From Azolla caroliniana (Eukaryota; Polypodiophyta): a stretch of 64,000 bases of DNA. Under the pieces are notes generated by a model. It ran no database searches. It worked only from the letters and a program-made list of their open reading frames with translations, and was not told the DNA's origin. The stretch covers positions 13,206,001 through 13,270,000 of the forward strand of contig JBHGNT010000007.1 in NCBI GenBank assembly GCA_043228905.1, in the 5' to 3' direction. Made by a program: the position numbers and the translations under genes. This document shows positions 1 through 10,605 of the stretch, one piece after another. The number at the start of each line of letters is the position of its first letter. Positions within the stretch are counted from its first letter, which is position 1.

Positions 1-152
1 GTTCTTGAACTAGGAGTCTGTGCATGCATTTAGTCCTTTTAATAGTCGCTATCTTCTCGTTTTTTTTTTTCGTAACGGTTATATACAACCTATTTTTACA
101 TAATGGTACAAGTGGGATCGTCTGTTTACGCCGCGGGTTCTCCGGCTCTGTC

Positions 153-2005
153 CTATTCGGTAGTGAATGGGTTAGGTGTTGTAGGGCCCAGGTAAGGTTT
201 AAGGTGAAACCCATTCACCTTTTGCCGTAATACTTCCCCGGCCAACGTGCCTTGTTCCGCTCCAATTATCCAGTATGGGCCGGTCCAGCGGAATCGTAAC
301 TTCCCTGGCATATGGCCCAAGCGGGTTTGGAAAACCAGCACCGCTCGACCGACGACGAACTCCTTTTCCCTTGCATTTCGATGCTGATCCACAAACGCTT
401 TACGTTGTCGCTGTTCCTGCTCCAACACAGCCATGCTGTGTACGCATTTTTCCTTGAGTTCGAGTAACTGGTGGAGCCGTACCTCCTCCAACTGGGCTTC
501 CGATAGTCGGTCCTGTACCTGAATCCGCAAACTGGGTACTTGGAATTCGACCAGCATCACAGCCTCTAGCCCAAACGCTAGTCGAAACGATGTTGACTGT
601 ATGCTTGTTTTGTAGCTGGTTCTGTACGCCCATAACGCACTTTGTAATTTGGTATCCCAGTCCGTTCTATTTTCATTGACGATTTTCTTCAAGATGGTTT
701 GCAACGTCTTGTTGGTGGATTCCGCTAACCCATTCGCCTGTGGATAATATGGCGTACTCTTCTTATGGACTACGGCGTACTCTTCTTATGTTAGTTCCCG
801 AACCACTGTATTGAGAAAGTGACTCCCTTGGTCACTGATGAGCTCAATCGGACAGCCGAACCGGCACCAGATGTGCTCGTAAAGGAATCTCGCTGTGACG
901 GCCACCGTATTTTCTCATAGTGCCTTGCTTCTACCCACTTGGTGCAATAATCCGTGGCTACCAATATGTATTTATTGCCCGTACGGGCTGCCGCCGGTGT
1001 GAAGTGGCCCACAAAATCCAATCCCCACTTTTGGAAGGGGTCTAGCGGTAATACGGGCTGGTGTGGCATCCTTGCGCCCTCCGTGGGCTGGCCCATCCGT
1101 TGACACAAATCACACTCTCTACAATACTCGGAGGCGTCCTTCTATGTTGTCAGCCACCATAAGCCTGCCTGCCATATTTTCCGAGCTGTAACATCGCCTG
1201 CGTAATGGCCTGGCTGCCTGCCGTGCCACAGTGCGCCTCTCGTAAAACTGCTTCTTTCTCATCTTGATGTACCCCACGTCGCCAATTCCGTCACTTTGTG
1301 ATATAAAAATCCTTCTACGAGGCAGAAGTTACAGCTTCGGACAACTAGTCGTTTCTTCTCGTACGTGCGTAATTGTGGTGGAGGCAGTCCCATAGTAAGA
1401 AAGTATATCATTTCCATAAGCCACCGGTCCGGAAAGGTCGATTCCGTTCTCTCTGCTAGTGTTGTTACCCGCAAGATGTCGGCGTCCGGAAAATCATCGT
1501 CATCTCTCTGTACTGTTTCTCCATTCTCGAGTCTGCTCAAAAAATCTACCACTGCGTGTTGCATCCTTGGTCGGTGCTGGATTACAAAATCGAATTCTTG
1601 AAGCAGTAGCATCCATCGCGCCAATTTCCCTGTCAGGGCTTGTTTCTCCACCAAATACAGCAGCGACGAATGATCCACGTGGAACGTGAATTTCCTCCCT
1701 AGTAAATAATGCCGGAATTTATTGATGCTATAGATCATCCCTAACGCCTCTCGCTCCGTTGTGGAATAGTTACGCTCTGATGTTGATAATTTTCGATTAG
1801 CATAGTACACTAGCCGATACCAGTTTGGTTCGGTGAGCTGCATTAGCGCACTTCCTATTGCTATGTCTGAGGCGTCGACGAACACGTGGAATGGCTTCGC
1901 CCAAACTGGTGGTTGTACGACGGGGGCCTGTGTGAGCATTATCTTAAGTACCTCATGGGCCTTGTCCTCCGTTGCGGTCCATTGGAAGGGAGTCCGACTC
2001 CGTAC
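153..2005 (-). pseudogene. GypA RNase H and integrase, RT core deleted
   Basis: RNase H and integrase part of pol. Piece 1259-2011 has the RNase H start (FHVFVDASDIAIGSALMQL) and later HVDHSSLLYLVE and RPRMQHAVVDFLSRL. Piece 791-1108 has the integrase core start ([20 protein letters not shown]), and 153-704 the integrase C-terminal part (VNENRTDWDTKLQSALWAYRTSY, KLRFRWTGPYWI). The zinc-binding region between about 1110 and 1250 is frameshifted. By alignment with GypB about 0.97 kb that encodes the whole reverse transcriptase core is missing upstream, so the copy cannot make RT. Confidence 0.75.
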
Positions 2006-2774
2006 CCACATTTACTTCTTCTAGGGCAGAGGCGGTGACTCGTCGTGAAATTTCCATTTCCCTTTTGAATGCCGCCCGTGCTCTGCTGAGTTCCAATATG
2101 GACTCTAGGTTTGGTTCGTAAGCCTCGTCGTGGAGAATAGTGGTCGTGGCATATTCTGACGTGGTTGCGATGATGTCGATTTCGAACAGTGGAATGATCC
2201 AAGGGTGCTCATCTAGGTATGCCTCTAATTCTGCATCCTCCACCCCAGCTAGCATATTTATATCTTCTGCGTATAATGGTGTTATACCCTTGGGTTGTGG
2301 CGTGCTTCCTTCCGTAGGTACGCGAACCTTAGTGTGTCCGTGTCGGAAACTGATACACTTGTGTTGCCAACTCTGCTTGATATTTGCTGCCCGAAGCCAT
2401 GGTCTGCCCAGAAGCACTGGGTACGTCCCTGGGGTGTCCAAGGCGACGACGACCGCCGAGATGTCGAAGTGATGTCTGCCCACGATAATGCCTATCTTGC
2501 GAATTAACCCCAATGGTCATACTGAGCGGGTATCTTCCATTCAGAGCCAGAATGGGCAAGCCTCCCATTTTGAAATGCCTAACTGCTCGCAAGTTTTCGC
2601 GCTAATTACATTGACGCTTGAGCCGCCATTGATTATGCATCCAGGAATTTCCTGTCCGTGCAATATTAATGTAATAGCCGGGTTGTGGTGATCCACTACA
2701 GGCGGTCCGTCGCTAACGTCTGTAAGGTTTGTAGCGACGCTCACCCCGAGTATGCCCGTCACCCATTCTTCCAT
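2006..2774 (-). pseudogene. GypA protease and protease-RT linker, catalytic Asp lost
   Basis: Aspartic protease that would cut the Gag-Pol precursor. Minus-strand piece 2541-2774 holds IINGGSSVNVISAKTCEQLG, where relatives GypB and GypH have IIDGGSDVNVISLR. The catalytic Asp of the D-G/T-G motif is therefore Asn here, predicting an inactive enzyme. Piece 1953-2513 continues the protease C-terminal half (LLGRPWLRAANIKQSW) and the acidic linker ending in EEVNVG. At 2002-2005 the sequence jumps directly to RNase H. Confidence 0.7.
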
Positions 2775-2839
2775 GGTGTGGTGGAAGCGTGGGACTAGCT
2801 ACAACAACTTCTCCATGGTTAACATTATTTTGCAGCCCA

Positions 2840-4550
2840 CTAACGCCTGCCAAATGGGGTCCGGGACTGGTCCTTCGTCCTCCGCTCGCTCCCTCGTATT
2901 CGCGGACTCCTTTCGCATGCGCTCTGTATTGGTCGAGTTTGCTTTTTCCACCCATGCATGGGCTTGTCATCGTATCTCATCTTGTGCAGCCCAATCAGTT
3001 GTTTTTGTTTGCTGGCGTGTCGTGACTTGCTGCACTTCCGCCGTAATCGTATTGACGGCGGGTCCCTTGCCCTTGCGTGCTGGGCATTGCGTAGCATAAT
3101 GTCCGGGCTGTTGACAAATAAAACAATGTATGCTTGATTCTCCCTTCTCGGTTCCTTGTGGTGTGTGCCGATCCCCTGGTGCGACTTGCTCCTCACGGTC
3201 CGGCCTTGTTTGTCGGAATGCACGCGGTGGTTGCTGTTAGTCCCGTCGTGGTTCTTGGTGTCACTCATGTCCCGAGCTTTCGTCGTAATGCCGGTGATCT
3301 CGATATTGCCGTAGCTTCCCATGATAACCATTGAAGCCGCCACATTTATTTGTCGGTCGGTGATTCTCATAGCACCGGCCCCCTTCAGCATAACTCGGAT
3401 GTCCCCGATAATCCTCCTCCTCTGGTTCGTCTTCCTCGGAATCGTTGTGATTTCGGCTTCATGTGGGTTGCGATCCACATACCGTGGTCGGTCTTCTTGC
3501 CTCCTTTGTTCAATACGGCGTGGGGGACGCTATGTGTCCATGCTACAGACTGTGGGAGTGGCTCTGTTCAACATATTGTATTCGCATTGGTCGATTGTGT
3601 GAGCCTTCGAGTGGCAGATTGGGCAGTGGATTCGCATGTTGCACTCCACTGCGGAATGCCCCGAGTTCAAGCAAATCGTGCATTGGATGGCTTGACGAAA
3701 CTGGCATTCCTCCTCTTGGGGTAACGCTTGTCGTAAGGAGGACATAGAAAACCTTTCCTCCTCGTCCAACTCAAGCTGTAACGCTTGTTCAATGACCATA
3801 TCCGCCGTTTCCCCTTTCACGCTATTGTTATTGAGCGTTGCCCATATGGGTCGGCGTAATGCTGCTAGAAATGTCTCATGAGCCTCGTCCTCCACGGGGT
3901 TCCGTTCTAGTTTCTACCGTAAATTTTGGAAACGTAAGCTGAAGTGTGTGATCGTCTCGGTCGGCAGTTACTTAATCGTATAGAACTGTCCGAGGATTTC
4001 GTGTTGTGGAACCCTCCGATGGAAGAACCGCAAGAAAGCGGACTGTAGCTAATCGAAAGTGGTGATTGCTGGCAAATCCATTTGTGAATGCCAAAACGCC
4101 GCTCGCCCATCCAATGTTAACCCGAACTCCGTCATTTTCGACTGGTGCGCTACCGCCTCCAAAAGGCTCTGCACCATGTGGTTCTCATTCCAAACATTAA
4201 GGAACATGTGAATATGGGTTGCGGCCTCGGTTTCGCCGTTAAAACGGGGATAGGCAAAGGCCATGTTGGGGGATACGATGGATCAGGAAAGACCACAGGG
4301 TGGCTATGGTGAGCGTGCTCCCCGCGTATCGTCGAGGTATTTGGAAAGTGCAGAATCCTCTTTGTAATCACGGCAGGTAGTACTGTGCTCGCTGAGGCGA
4401 GGCTTTTGCCGTGCGCATTCCTTTGCCTGGTGTGTGACGGGCCTTGTGATTGGCCGGTCTTGTCGTGTTGGTTCTCTGGGGTGTCTGCGGCTAAACATCC
4501 ATTCGTCGTTGTTCGTCTGTGAGAAGACACAGATCACCAAGCGTGCCAAA
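2840..4550 (-). pseudogene. GypA gag, frameshifted
   Basis: Capsid/nucleocapsid precursor of the retrotransposon, expected in cytoplasmic particles. Minus-strand pieces follow one another in different frames: an N-terminal charged region (4304-4549); a capsid core at 4049-4264 with the family pattern YPRFNGETEAATHIHMF and EFGLTLDGRAAFWHSQ; a C-terminal capsid plus nucleocapsid piece at 3530-3895 with a CX2CX4HX4C knuckle (CTICLNSGHSAVEC); and a basic tail (2840-3478). GypB gag (11428-12708) has the same domains in one frame, so this is a degenerate copy. Protease follows immediately downstream. Confidence 0.7.
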
Positions 4551-4552
4551 AG

Positions 4553-4990
4553 TGTTACCGACTAGGAACACGGTCTGCGGTTAGTCCTTCGACCTAGACC
4601 TCCAAGTGATTGTGAAACAACGAATGGTGGCGTCTATGCGTAATGCGTAGGGGAATGTTCCCCGTAACCTATCAGTGTATAAGGTAGACGGCTACAACTG
4701 ATTCCTTATCAGTGGTTACACTCACATTCTTACACGCTCAGGTATTCTAGACACACAATAGATTAGCCGTAGCTATACACAAACTTTTAGAGAAGATAGA
4801 ATTCTATTACGATACGCTTCTTCACATTCCAAAATACACACTCCCTCTAACATAGGTTTTTTGCCCTTTATATACGCAGGGTCTATTTAGCCGTTCACGC
4901 TTCCTGCGTGAACCGTTACATGTGTTATGATCTTATATTATTTCTTATTCCTACGCTCTTGTCCGTCGGTTACTATTCCGGCGGACAACA
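4553..4990 (-). repeat. 5' LTR of GypA (438 bp)
   Basis: Bounded by TGTTAC at 4553 and AACA at 4990, matching the TG...CA rule with short inverted ends. A TATA-like TTATATACG lies near 4866-4875 in the U3/R zone. The next bases to the left (about 4531-4552), read on the minus strand as CTTTTGGCACGCTTGGTG, are the likely primer-binding site; I cannot name the tRNA. The GypM LTR at 61619-62135 has the same beginning, TATA region and end. Confidence 0.75.
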
Positions 4991-5326
4991 CAAATCCTCT
5001 CGTGCCAGCACCAAGTATCACATCTGCCGTACTCCCATCGGCATCATCACCAGATCCACCATCCACTTGATGTGGATGGTTGGCGGGTAAGTCGGGTGCA
5101 ACTCGTCCCGATGTCGGACTAGGGAATGCATCTGACAACTGTCGCAAGTCGTTACGAACCGATGCACGTCCCAGTATAGTTCCGACCACAAGTACTTCTC
5201 CTTCAGCTTTTTGAACGTGGCCCATGTCCCCAAGGGCTCTCGTGGTATGCTGTTAACAACGCTTCCTGATCCTTCCTCGCCACCACTTGGAGCGGGACGC
5301 CATCTCGCTTCTTCAGGTGCTTCCAT
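4991..5326 (-). pseudogene. GypC integrase, N-terminal part, truncated by GypA
   Basis: Integrase inserts the cDNA into the genome. The minus-strand frame at 5018-5326 shows the end of the zinc-binding domain (KYLWSELYWDVHRFVTTCDSCQMH, with the CX2C pair) and then the start of the catalytic core (IHIKWMVDLVMMPMGVRQM). A stop follows, then residues YLVLARED in the same frame before the sequence ends at the GypA LTR. The Asp in MVDLV is in the place of the first catalytic Asp. The rest of the integrase must lie left of the window, beyond GypA. Confidence 0.7.
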
Positions 5327-5542
5327 ATGCTCCCGTCCTGTAGAAAGAATCAGTACGCTTTCTTGTGGATCCGGTTAGCCTCTTCCCTTGTCCACGCCGC
5401 TCCCGACGTCATCGTCTTCAGGAACCCACCGATATGGAGCCACTCCCCGTCGTACTTGGTCTCGTCGAACTCGTTAAGCATCAGAGTGCTCCCAGCCCTC
5501 ACCGCTATGCGAGCCGACTCAAAGAAGTCCTCACCAACTTCT

Positions 5543-6958
5543 TCATTCTCCAAAACCTTCGTCGTCAAACCGTGCTCTTGAAAGCATATCGTCCATGGTG
5601 TTGTCTTTACCGGAGATGTGTCGTATCTCCAGATTTTGAGACTTGATGTACGCGATCCACCTGAGCATTGCCAGGTCCGGAGTTGTGCATCTGGAAACCA
5701 TACCAAGAATCGGTAGGCAGTCCGTCTCGATTATTACTTCCATCCCGATTAGATAGTCCTTGTTGGCCTTGACTGCCGAAACGATACCCCACAGTTCACG
5801 CTTGACTTGGGGATATCTGTGCTGTTGCTCGCTCAATACCTTCACCCCAAACCGGATCGGGAACCTTGTGTCGGCTTCGTCCTCCTGGTTGACCACCCAT
5901 ATCCTATCCTTGTCGGGCTCGTGTCTATCGTAACGTAAATTCGGACGTTCTTGCCGTAAACCGCTTTTTGGAGTGCTGGTGTCGCGGCAAGCGCTTCTTT
6001 CATTTTCCTGACCAACTCTGCATGCTCCCTGCTCCACTCAAACTTGCGCCCTTTCTTCAACAACCCATAGAGCGGCTCCGCGATATGGGCGTAATGCGGG
6101 ATCCAAATGTGGTAGAATGCGCAAGCTCCCAAGAACCTCCGAACTTCTGTAACCGACTTGCAGTCTTCCTTCATTGCGGAGATGGCTTCTACCTTGGCCG
6201 GGGACGGTTTCCGGCCATAAGGCCCGCACAGGTGTTCGATGACCATGATTTCTGATTGTCCGAAAGCTGACTTCTCCCTAGAGAAGGTGAGCCGCGCCCT
6301 TTCGAGCTTCTGTAGCACCTTCTTGCAATCTCCGATGTGGTCCGAGATGAATCTCCGACACCCGTCTGGTCCAACCATTTCGTCCTTATCCCCCACCAGA
6401 CATCCCTTGATCGGAATGTCATCCAAAAACGGCATGGTGATGTTCGGGATGCAGTCCCTTAGCACCTTATTCATTGCGTTCACCATGTGCGCTACCGAGT
6501 TTGTCCCTCCTTGCGGAAGAGTACACATCCGCACTAGGCCGAGAGGAGTTCGCATCGTCGTAATATCCCTGCTCTCTATGGCTAGTTGGAATTGGTCGTA
6601 CCCCGAGTACAGATCTCCGACTGAGTAAATTGACGTTCCGGCGAAGGCCTCCGCGAACTCGTCAATGGTCGGCCCAATCCCTACGTTCCGAATGGTCACC
6701 TTGTTGACCGGCTACAGGTCCTGAATAAAGCACAACGTGTCGTTCTTCTTAGGCATGATGAACCACCGATTCGAGTATGTGGCACTCGATAGTTCGAGGA
6801 TGCCCATCTCCACCTTCTGCTTCAGCAGCTTCATTAGCTTCGGGATGTGAGCTCTGGGTACTGGAATTTGTTTGAGATTCTACGGCACATGCGGTACCGT
6901 AAAAATAACCATCAACTCAACGACCGTCGGGTCCACACACCCGATTTCTTCCGGTGAG
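5543..6958 (-). pseudogene. GypC reverse transcriptase and RNase H
   Basis: RT and RNase H domains of pol. The RT frame at 5842-6699 shows SVGDLYSGYDQFQLAIES, the FTMRTPLGLV-type region, LPQGGTNSVAHMV, the active-site box MPFLDDIPIKG (FLDD in place of YVDD), and KPSPAKVEAI. Sequence 6700-6958 encodes the RT N-terminal part (SNRWFIMPKK) with stops. RNase H continues in another frame at 5543-6037 (RFGVKVLSEQQHRYPQVKRELWG, ETDCLPILGMV, LRWIAYIKSQNLEIRHISGKDN). A frameshift near 5900 separates the two. GypC2 has the same motifs, including FLDDIPIKG, so that box is a family trait and not a chance mutation. Confidence 0.8.
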
Positions 6959-6985
6959 TGTCATGACAACATATATTTTGGCCTT

Positions 6986-7046
6986 ACAAGGATTCGAGCC
7001 CAAGATGTCTTAGTCTATATATTAGAACTTTAACCATTATGCTAAC
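6986..7046 (-). repeat. tRNA-like A/B-box module in the solo LTR
   Basis: On the minus strand an A-box-like TTAGCATAATGGTTA (7031-7045) is followed by a B-box-like GGGCTCGAATCC (6990-7001). End to end this is 56 bp, the spacing found in tRNA genes. No convincing cloverleaf was established. Confidence 0.5.
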
Positions 7047-7337
7047 ATATATGATATATAGTTATGATAAATGTATTATTAGTTATTACAAGATATTTAG
7101 AGTATTCTAGAACATTCTAGAGTATTCCAGAACATTCTACGATATTCCATTATTATATTAAATATCATAGATATCTAAAATATTCTAGAACATTCTAGAA
7201 TACTCCATAAGGACCTATAAGTAGGTGTCTATTCATTCATCACAACTCATTCGGTTCAACACCAGTTTGTAGCCCCTTAGCCTACTCTTTGTAATCCTTG
7301 TTCTCTTATAATATAAACTCTCTTTCCATTTCTAGTG

Positions 7338-7340
<3 letters not shown>

Positions 7341-7372
<32 letters not shown>
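7341..7372. repeat. (CT)n microsatellite in the U5 end of the solo LTR
   Basis: Uninterrupted TC/CT run just upstream of the LTR end, in the same relative place as CT runs in the LTRs of CopF, CopJ and ChrG. Confidence 0.9.
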
Positions 7373-7375
<3 letters not shown>

Positions 7376-7421
7376 TCTATTGTCGTCTTATTTTTCTCCC
7401 TCCTATTCTCAAGTCACGACA

Positions 7422-8240
7422 GCGAGAATGTGAATGCCTTCCCGAGCATTCTCCGAAACCGTTCTTCCTCCGCCGACAGTAGAAAGCCACCCCTACCAAC
7501 CTTGAGCTCTTGTAGCGTTGTGTTGGTGAACCAATGTCCTATGCCGGCCAGATCCCGTAGACTTGGGTTCGACACGACCCCTTTCACCCGTAACCCGCTG
7601 CCCTTCGGCAAGGGTGCCGCCACAGTCTTGTACCTCGTGTCCACGCAAGCCATCCGGTCCGACCTGTCCCTTTCCCCGAAGTCGGAAATGACTTTGTACA
7701 TTCCCACTAAGCCAACCGAAATCATCCGGTCTTCACTGAGGCCTTCTTCGATCACCTTCCCAATTTCCCTGAGGGTGTCGTCGAAAGAGACCGCCTTCAC
7801 GGTGCCACTAATTTCCTCATCGGGGGCGAGGACTCCGCGCTTCTTGAGTCGTTCCTTGGCCCGTTTCTTCTCCCGGCCAATGATGTCGGCTATCGTACAA
7901 CCTCCGCTATCGGAGAACCAAAACTTCCTACCTATGGTACATGTGTGGGGATCCTCCGGGGTGCCCGGACTACCATGGCCCCACGCCTCGATAGCCCTCT
8001 GAAAAAATCCCGTCGGCTTTCGCCGCCGAGGGTCTAGAAGTTGTGCTCATGGTTCGGTCGCACAGTCATAAAATTGGACGAAGTGTCGTCAATTTTGGCT
8101 CTTCACGCGTGCGTACGCCGAACCATTATCCAACACTTTCGTCTCCATACGCCCTGCCGTAATGTACAGTTCTCCAAGTATCACCGGATGCGAGGATGTC
8201 TCTTGCACAAAGAAGTGCTAGTCGATCTCGACATCACCGA
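7422..8240 (-). pseudogene. GypC protease-RT linker region
   Basis: Minus-strand frame 7414-7800 encodes a linker with LRVKGVVSNPSLRDLAGIGHWFTNTTLQEL, LSAEEERFRRMLGKAFTFS. The equivalent GypC2 segment (about 25168-25887) has IGHHFTSDTTNNLRIGGGEF and RHGKAFAFKAEEIG. The part at 7800-8240 holds the protease C-terminal continuation (IGDVEIDQHFFVQE, PVILGE) in a shifted frame with several stops. No catalytic motif lies here; it links protease to RT in this family. Confidence 0.55.
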
Positions 8241-8752
8241 TTTTCACCCACACATTCGGGCAGGCCCCATGTAGCTCCTCCATGGCGTGCGTCGCCGCTC
8301 ATATTTTCCACCCGTGCTTGGTGTTGTTTAGCGACTTGCCTTTCTTGTAGAAGTTCATAGACATCAGGTTTGATCTCCGAACCGTGGTCTACTAATGCCA
8401 CCACCAACTCCTGGACATCCCCGATCCTAACCGGGGGCTCCGTAGTGGCTCTTGCCCAGTGCAACTTTGAATAGTGACTTTCCGCCAACTCATTTTCCAG
8501 GGCCATGTCTTCTAGGTGCGTCGTTCGCACCTCCACTGGCCTCTCCGGCTCCGTCTCCGTCGAAAGCCTTTTTCGCTTTACCAAGTCCATGATGGAGTCA
8601 TGGAATTCTTTCTTGGTGATCCCAAGCACTTCCCGCAGCGACAACTCCACCTTGCTGTCGAGGATTCGTTCCTCAAGGACCTTCCGTAGGTCCGTCGTTC
8701 TTTCTATCTCGGTGGTCAATCGGTAACCGGTTTTCTTTGCTTTATCCGGCAT
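8234..8752 (-). pseudogene. GypC aspartic protease
   Basis: Retropepsin-type protease piece of 172 codons. The N-terminal half is charged (LRKVLEERILDSKVELSLREVLGITKKEFHDSI) and is almost the same in GypC2. The flap/active-site region reads ARATTEPPVRIGDVQELVVALVDHGSEI, so the catalytic triad region is D-H-G-S, not the usual D-T/S-G. GypC2 has LIDHGSEINIM at the same place, which shows that DHGS is the family form. The frame shifts shortly after the motif, so no full-length protease is encoded. Confidence 0.65.
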
Positions 8753-8779
8753 GCCAGCAGCGCCGACATCATTCTGCTT

Positions 8780-9406
8780 CTACCCGAATCGGGTCTCGTA
8801 CCGTTGTGAGGGTCCGGGCCCTTCGGCTTTTCCCGCACGCTTTCCTTCAACTAGAACTTCATAGTTCTGGCACACGGCTTCCACAAAGCTGATCTTTTCT
8901 TCGACCGGATCACTCCACCCGGTGACCTCCCGGACCCGTCTTTCTGCACGGTTCGCTTCCTCCCTTCTCAACCGCACACCAGTGAGGCCTTCTAGCACCA
9001 CCGGCCAGAACCCAGAGTCTTTCGTCTTCCGGCCTTTGTCACTCCCGACCCGGATTCCTGCCGACGCCGAGTAGTGGATGGTCTCCGTGTGGCGTGCCAC
9101 CGCTTCTTCCATTAGTCTCTTCATTCCTCCCCGACCGATATTCAGCTCTAGGGCTCTCCGGTTCTCGCTATCGTGCATGCTCCCAATCCATAGGTACACC
9201 ACATTAGCCCTTATTGCTTCTGCAAAGTCCAGGCAGTCCTTCCGGACGTGACCGACCACATCACACCACAAGCATCGATGCCCACTAGGAGGCCTTCGGT
9301 CGCGAGGTTTCTTGCCACCGTCCCTCCTTGCTTGTGCGATTTGGAGGTCTCGGACCATCTGCGTTAGTTCTTCCAGAGCCGCTCCGCCGGACGGGCCCTT
9401 GACCAC
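8780..9406 (-). pseudogene. GypC gag, nucleocapsid part with one zinc knuckle
   Basis: RNA-binding part of Gag. The 208-codon minus-strand frame begins with a hydrophobic/charged helix (ALEELTQMVRDLQIAQARRDGG), followed by a single CX2CX4HX4C knuckle CLWCDVVGHVRKDC. Then comes a family-typical region (AIRANVVYLWIGSMHDSENRRALELNIGRGGMKRLMEE) also seen in GypC2 (CMWCDSLEHRLRDC, NGNIYLTETRSPLTKNFG). Protease lies directly downstream at 8234-8752. Confidence 0.7.
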
Positions 9407-9433
9407 GTCGGACGAACCTGTCTCAAGCCAGTC

Positions 9434-10103
9434 TCAGGTTTCCTCCTTACGCGTCGGCGGGGGTCCCTTGAGGTTTCTTTCTGCAACCACTCCAGCCCCC
9501 GACGAGCCCTTGTCGACCCACTTGCACCATTTGTCAAAACGGTCGCAGACCCCTTTTACCACGGCCCAGTTGGCCGTCAGCCCATCGTCTGTCTCCAGCA
9601 GGAGACCCACTTGCTCCCGATCCCGCACGTCCACAGCTTTGACGAATAAAAGGACATGGCTTGTGTCCAGTACGGTCCTATCTAGTGCCAAAAGACGTGC
9701 GAAGCATTCCTCGAACTCCCAGAGGAGCGTCGATGCATTCCTCCCCTTTCCTGGGGTCTCTACCCAATCCATAAAGTCCCGCTTGCACCGTTTGTCAAAA
9801 TGGTCGCAGACCCCTTTTACCATGGCCCAATTGGCCGTCAGCCCATCGTCTGTTTCCAGCAGGAGACCCACTTGCTCCCGATCCCGCACATCCACAGCTT
9901 TGACGAATAAAAGGACACGGCTTGTGTCCAGTACAGTCCTGTCTAGTGCCGAAAGACGTGCGAAGCGTTCCTCGAACTCCCAAAGGAGCGCCGATGCATT
10001 CCTCCCTTTTCCTAGGGTCTCTACCCAATCCATAAAGTCCCGCTTCGATAACCAAACCGTGTCATCAAACCTGTAACGCTCGAGGAGCCACACTACGAAT
10101 TCC
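9434..10103 (-). pseudogene. GypC gag, capsid part with a 261-bp internal duplication
   Basis: Capsid region of Gag in one open minus-strand frame (about 219 codons). It contains two consecutive 87-residue units, each beginning KRDFMDWVET(L/P)GKGRNAS and ending GVCD(H/R)FDK(R/W)C. At the DNA level the units are 9521-9781 and 9782-10042, in phase and nearly identical. The frame is cut at 10103 by GypB and resumes at 20053. The single-copy arrangement is assumed ancestral because gag domains normally occur once. Confidence 0.7.
9521..10042. repeat. Two-copy 261-bp tandem duplication in GypC gag
   Basis: CTTGCACC at 9521 recurs at 9782, and ATAAAGTCCC at 9771 recurs at 10032; both give a period of 261 bp, exactly 87 codons. 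Only a few mismatches separate the copies. Confidence 0.9.
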
Positions 10104-10550
10104 TGTTACCCGGTCGGCAAAGGAGCAAAGGCCAGAATGTGAAAGGGAGGGTTATTTGGAATATATTTAATTAAGTAGATTAGATTATAATTATGTAGTA
10201 AACGGACAGATCGGAATCAGTATGCCGATTTGGATCCGGACCGATTCCGAACAGGTGCCGATTGGCACCATTTTGTACGCAACACCGGTGACCTATATAA
10301 AGGCCCGGTTACAATGTATAACTTTAACGGAGAATTAATATAAGCTTCTTGTTTTATCTTCACGTATTGATTACCGTTCTGAATTAATTGTTATATCTTA
10401 CGCGTGTATTAAGTGTATGCCTTATTGTTAAGTAGCTAATTAAGTCGAAGTAATCGTTGTGTCTTAAGTTATCTCGCCGTAACACCCTTTGGTGAAGTGT
10501 CTTCCGGAGACACCCTGTGTTAGGCCATTGTCCGGCCCTAAGGATTAACA
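10104..10550 (+). repeat. 5' LTR of GypB (447 bp)
   Basis: Begins TGTTACCCGG and ends GGATTAACA. A TATA box CCTATATAAAGG lies at about 10291-10302. By eye it differs from the 3' LTR at about 19 positions with no length change, roughly 4 percent, and all but two differences are transitions. Confidence 0.93.
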
Positions 10551-10577
10551 CAGTTTTTGGCGACCACCATTCCTGCA
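10551..10577 (+). other. Probable primer-binding site of GypB
   Basis: The sequence after the LTR, CAGTTTTTGGCGACCACCAT, is repeated almost unchanged next to the GypH LTR (minus strand, just left of 38669). Conservation next to the LTR end is what a tRNA primer site would show; I could not identify the tRNA. Confidence 0.55.
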
Positions 10578-10605
10578 CAATCGCAGCGAACAGTAGCGGG
10601 AATGG

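Larger units (their letters stand above)
1..4990 (-). mobile_element. GypA: Ty3/gypsy retrotransposon, 5' LTR plus gag-pol, open at the left window edge
   Basis: Minus-strand order from right to left is LTR, primer site, gag with a CCHC knuckle, protease, RNase H and integrase: a gypsy order with the reverse transcriptase core missing. The right LTR boundary (ACAACA at 4985-4990) abuts integrase-coding sequence of GypC, so GypA is inserted in GypC; candidate target duplication CAAAT at 4991-4995. The 3' LTR lies outside the window. The copy is broken by an internal deletion, frameshifts and stops. Its gag and LTR resemble GypM at the right end of the window, and its pol resembles GypB and GypH. 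Confidence 0.85.
6959..7421 (+). repeat. Solo LTR of a ChrG-like chromovirus inserted in GypC pol
   Basis: Starts TGTCATGACA at 6959 and ends CACGACA at 7421; flanks GTGAG (6954-6958) and GCGAG (7422-7426) look like a five-base target duplication with one change. Removing the LTR and one flank copy joins the GypC frame without a shift (AFTFS onto PEEIG, matching the GypC2 layout). It shares its start, repeated TTCTAGAACATTCTAG-like stretches, CCTATAAG box (near 7207), GGTTCAACxCCAGT motif and CT-rich tail with the ChrG 3' LTR at 31898-32333. No internal coding sequence remains, as expected after recombination between two LTRs. Confidence 0.8.

Noticed and set aside
7298-8002. Plus-strand 234-codon frame
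   Set aside because: Starts in the CT run of a solo LTR and then runs antisense to the GypC linker and protease region.
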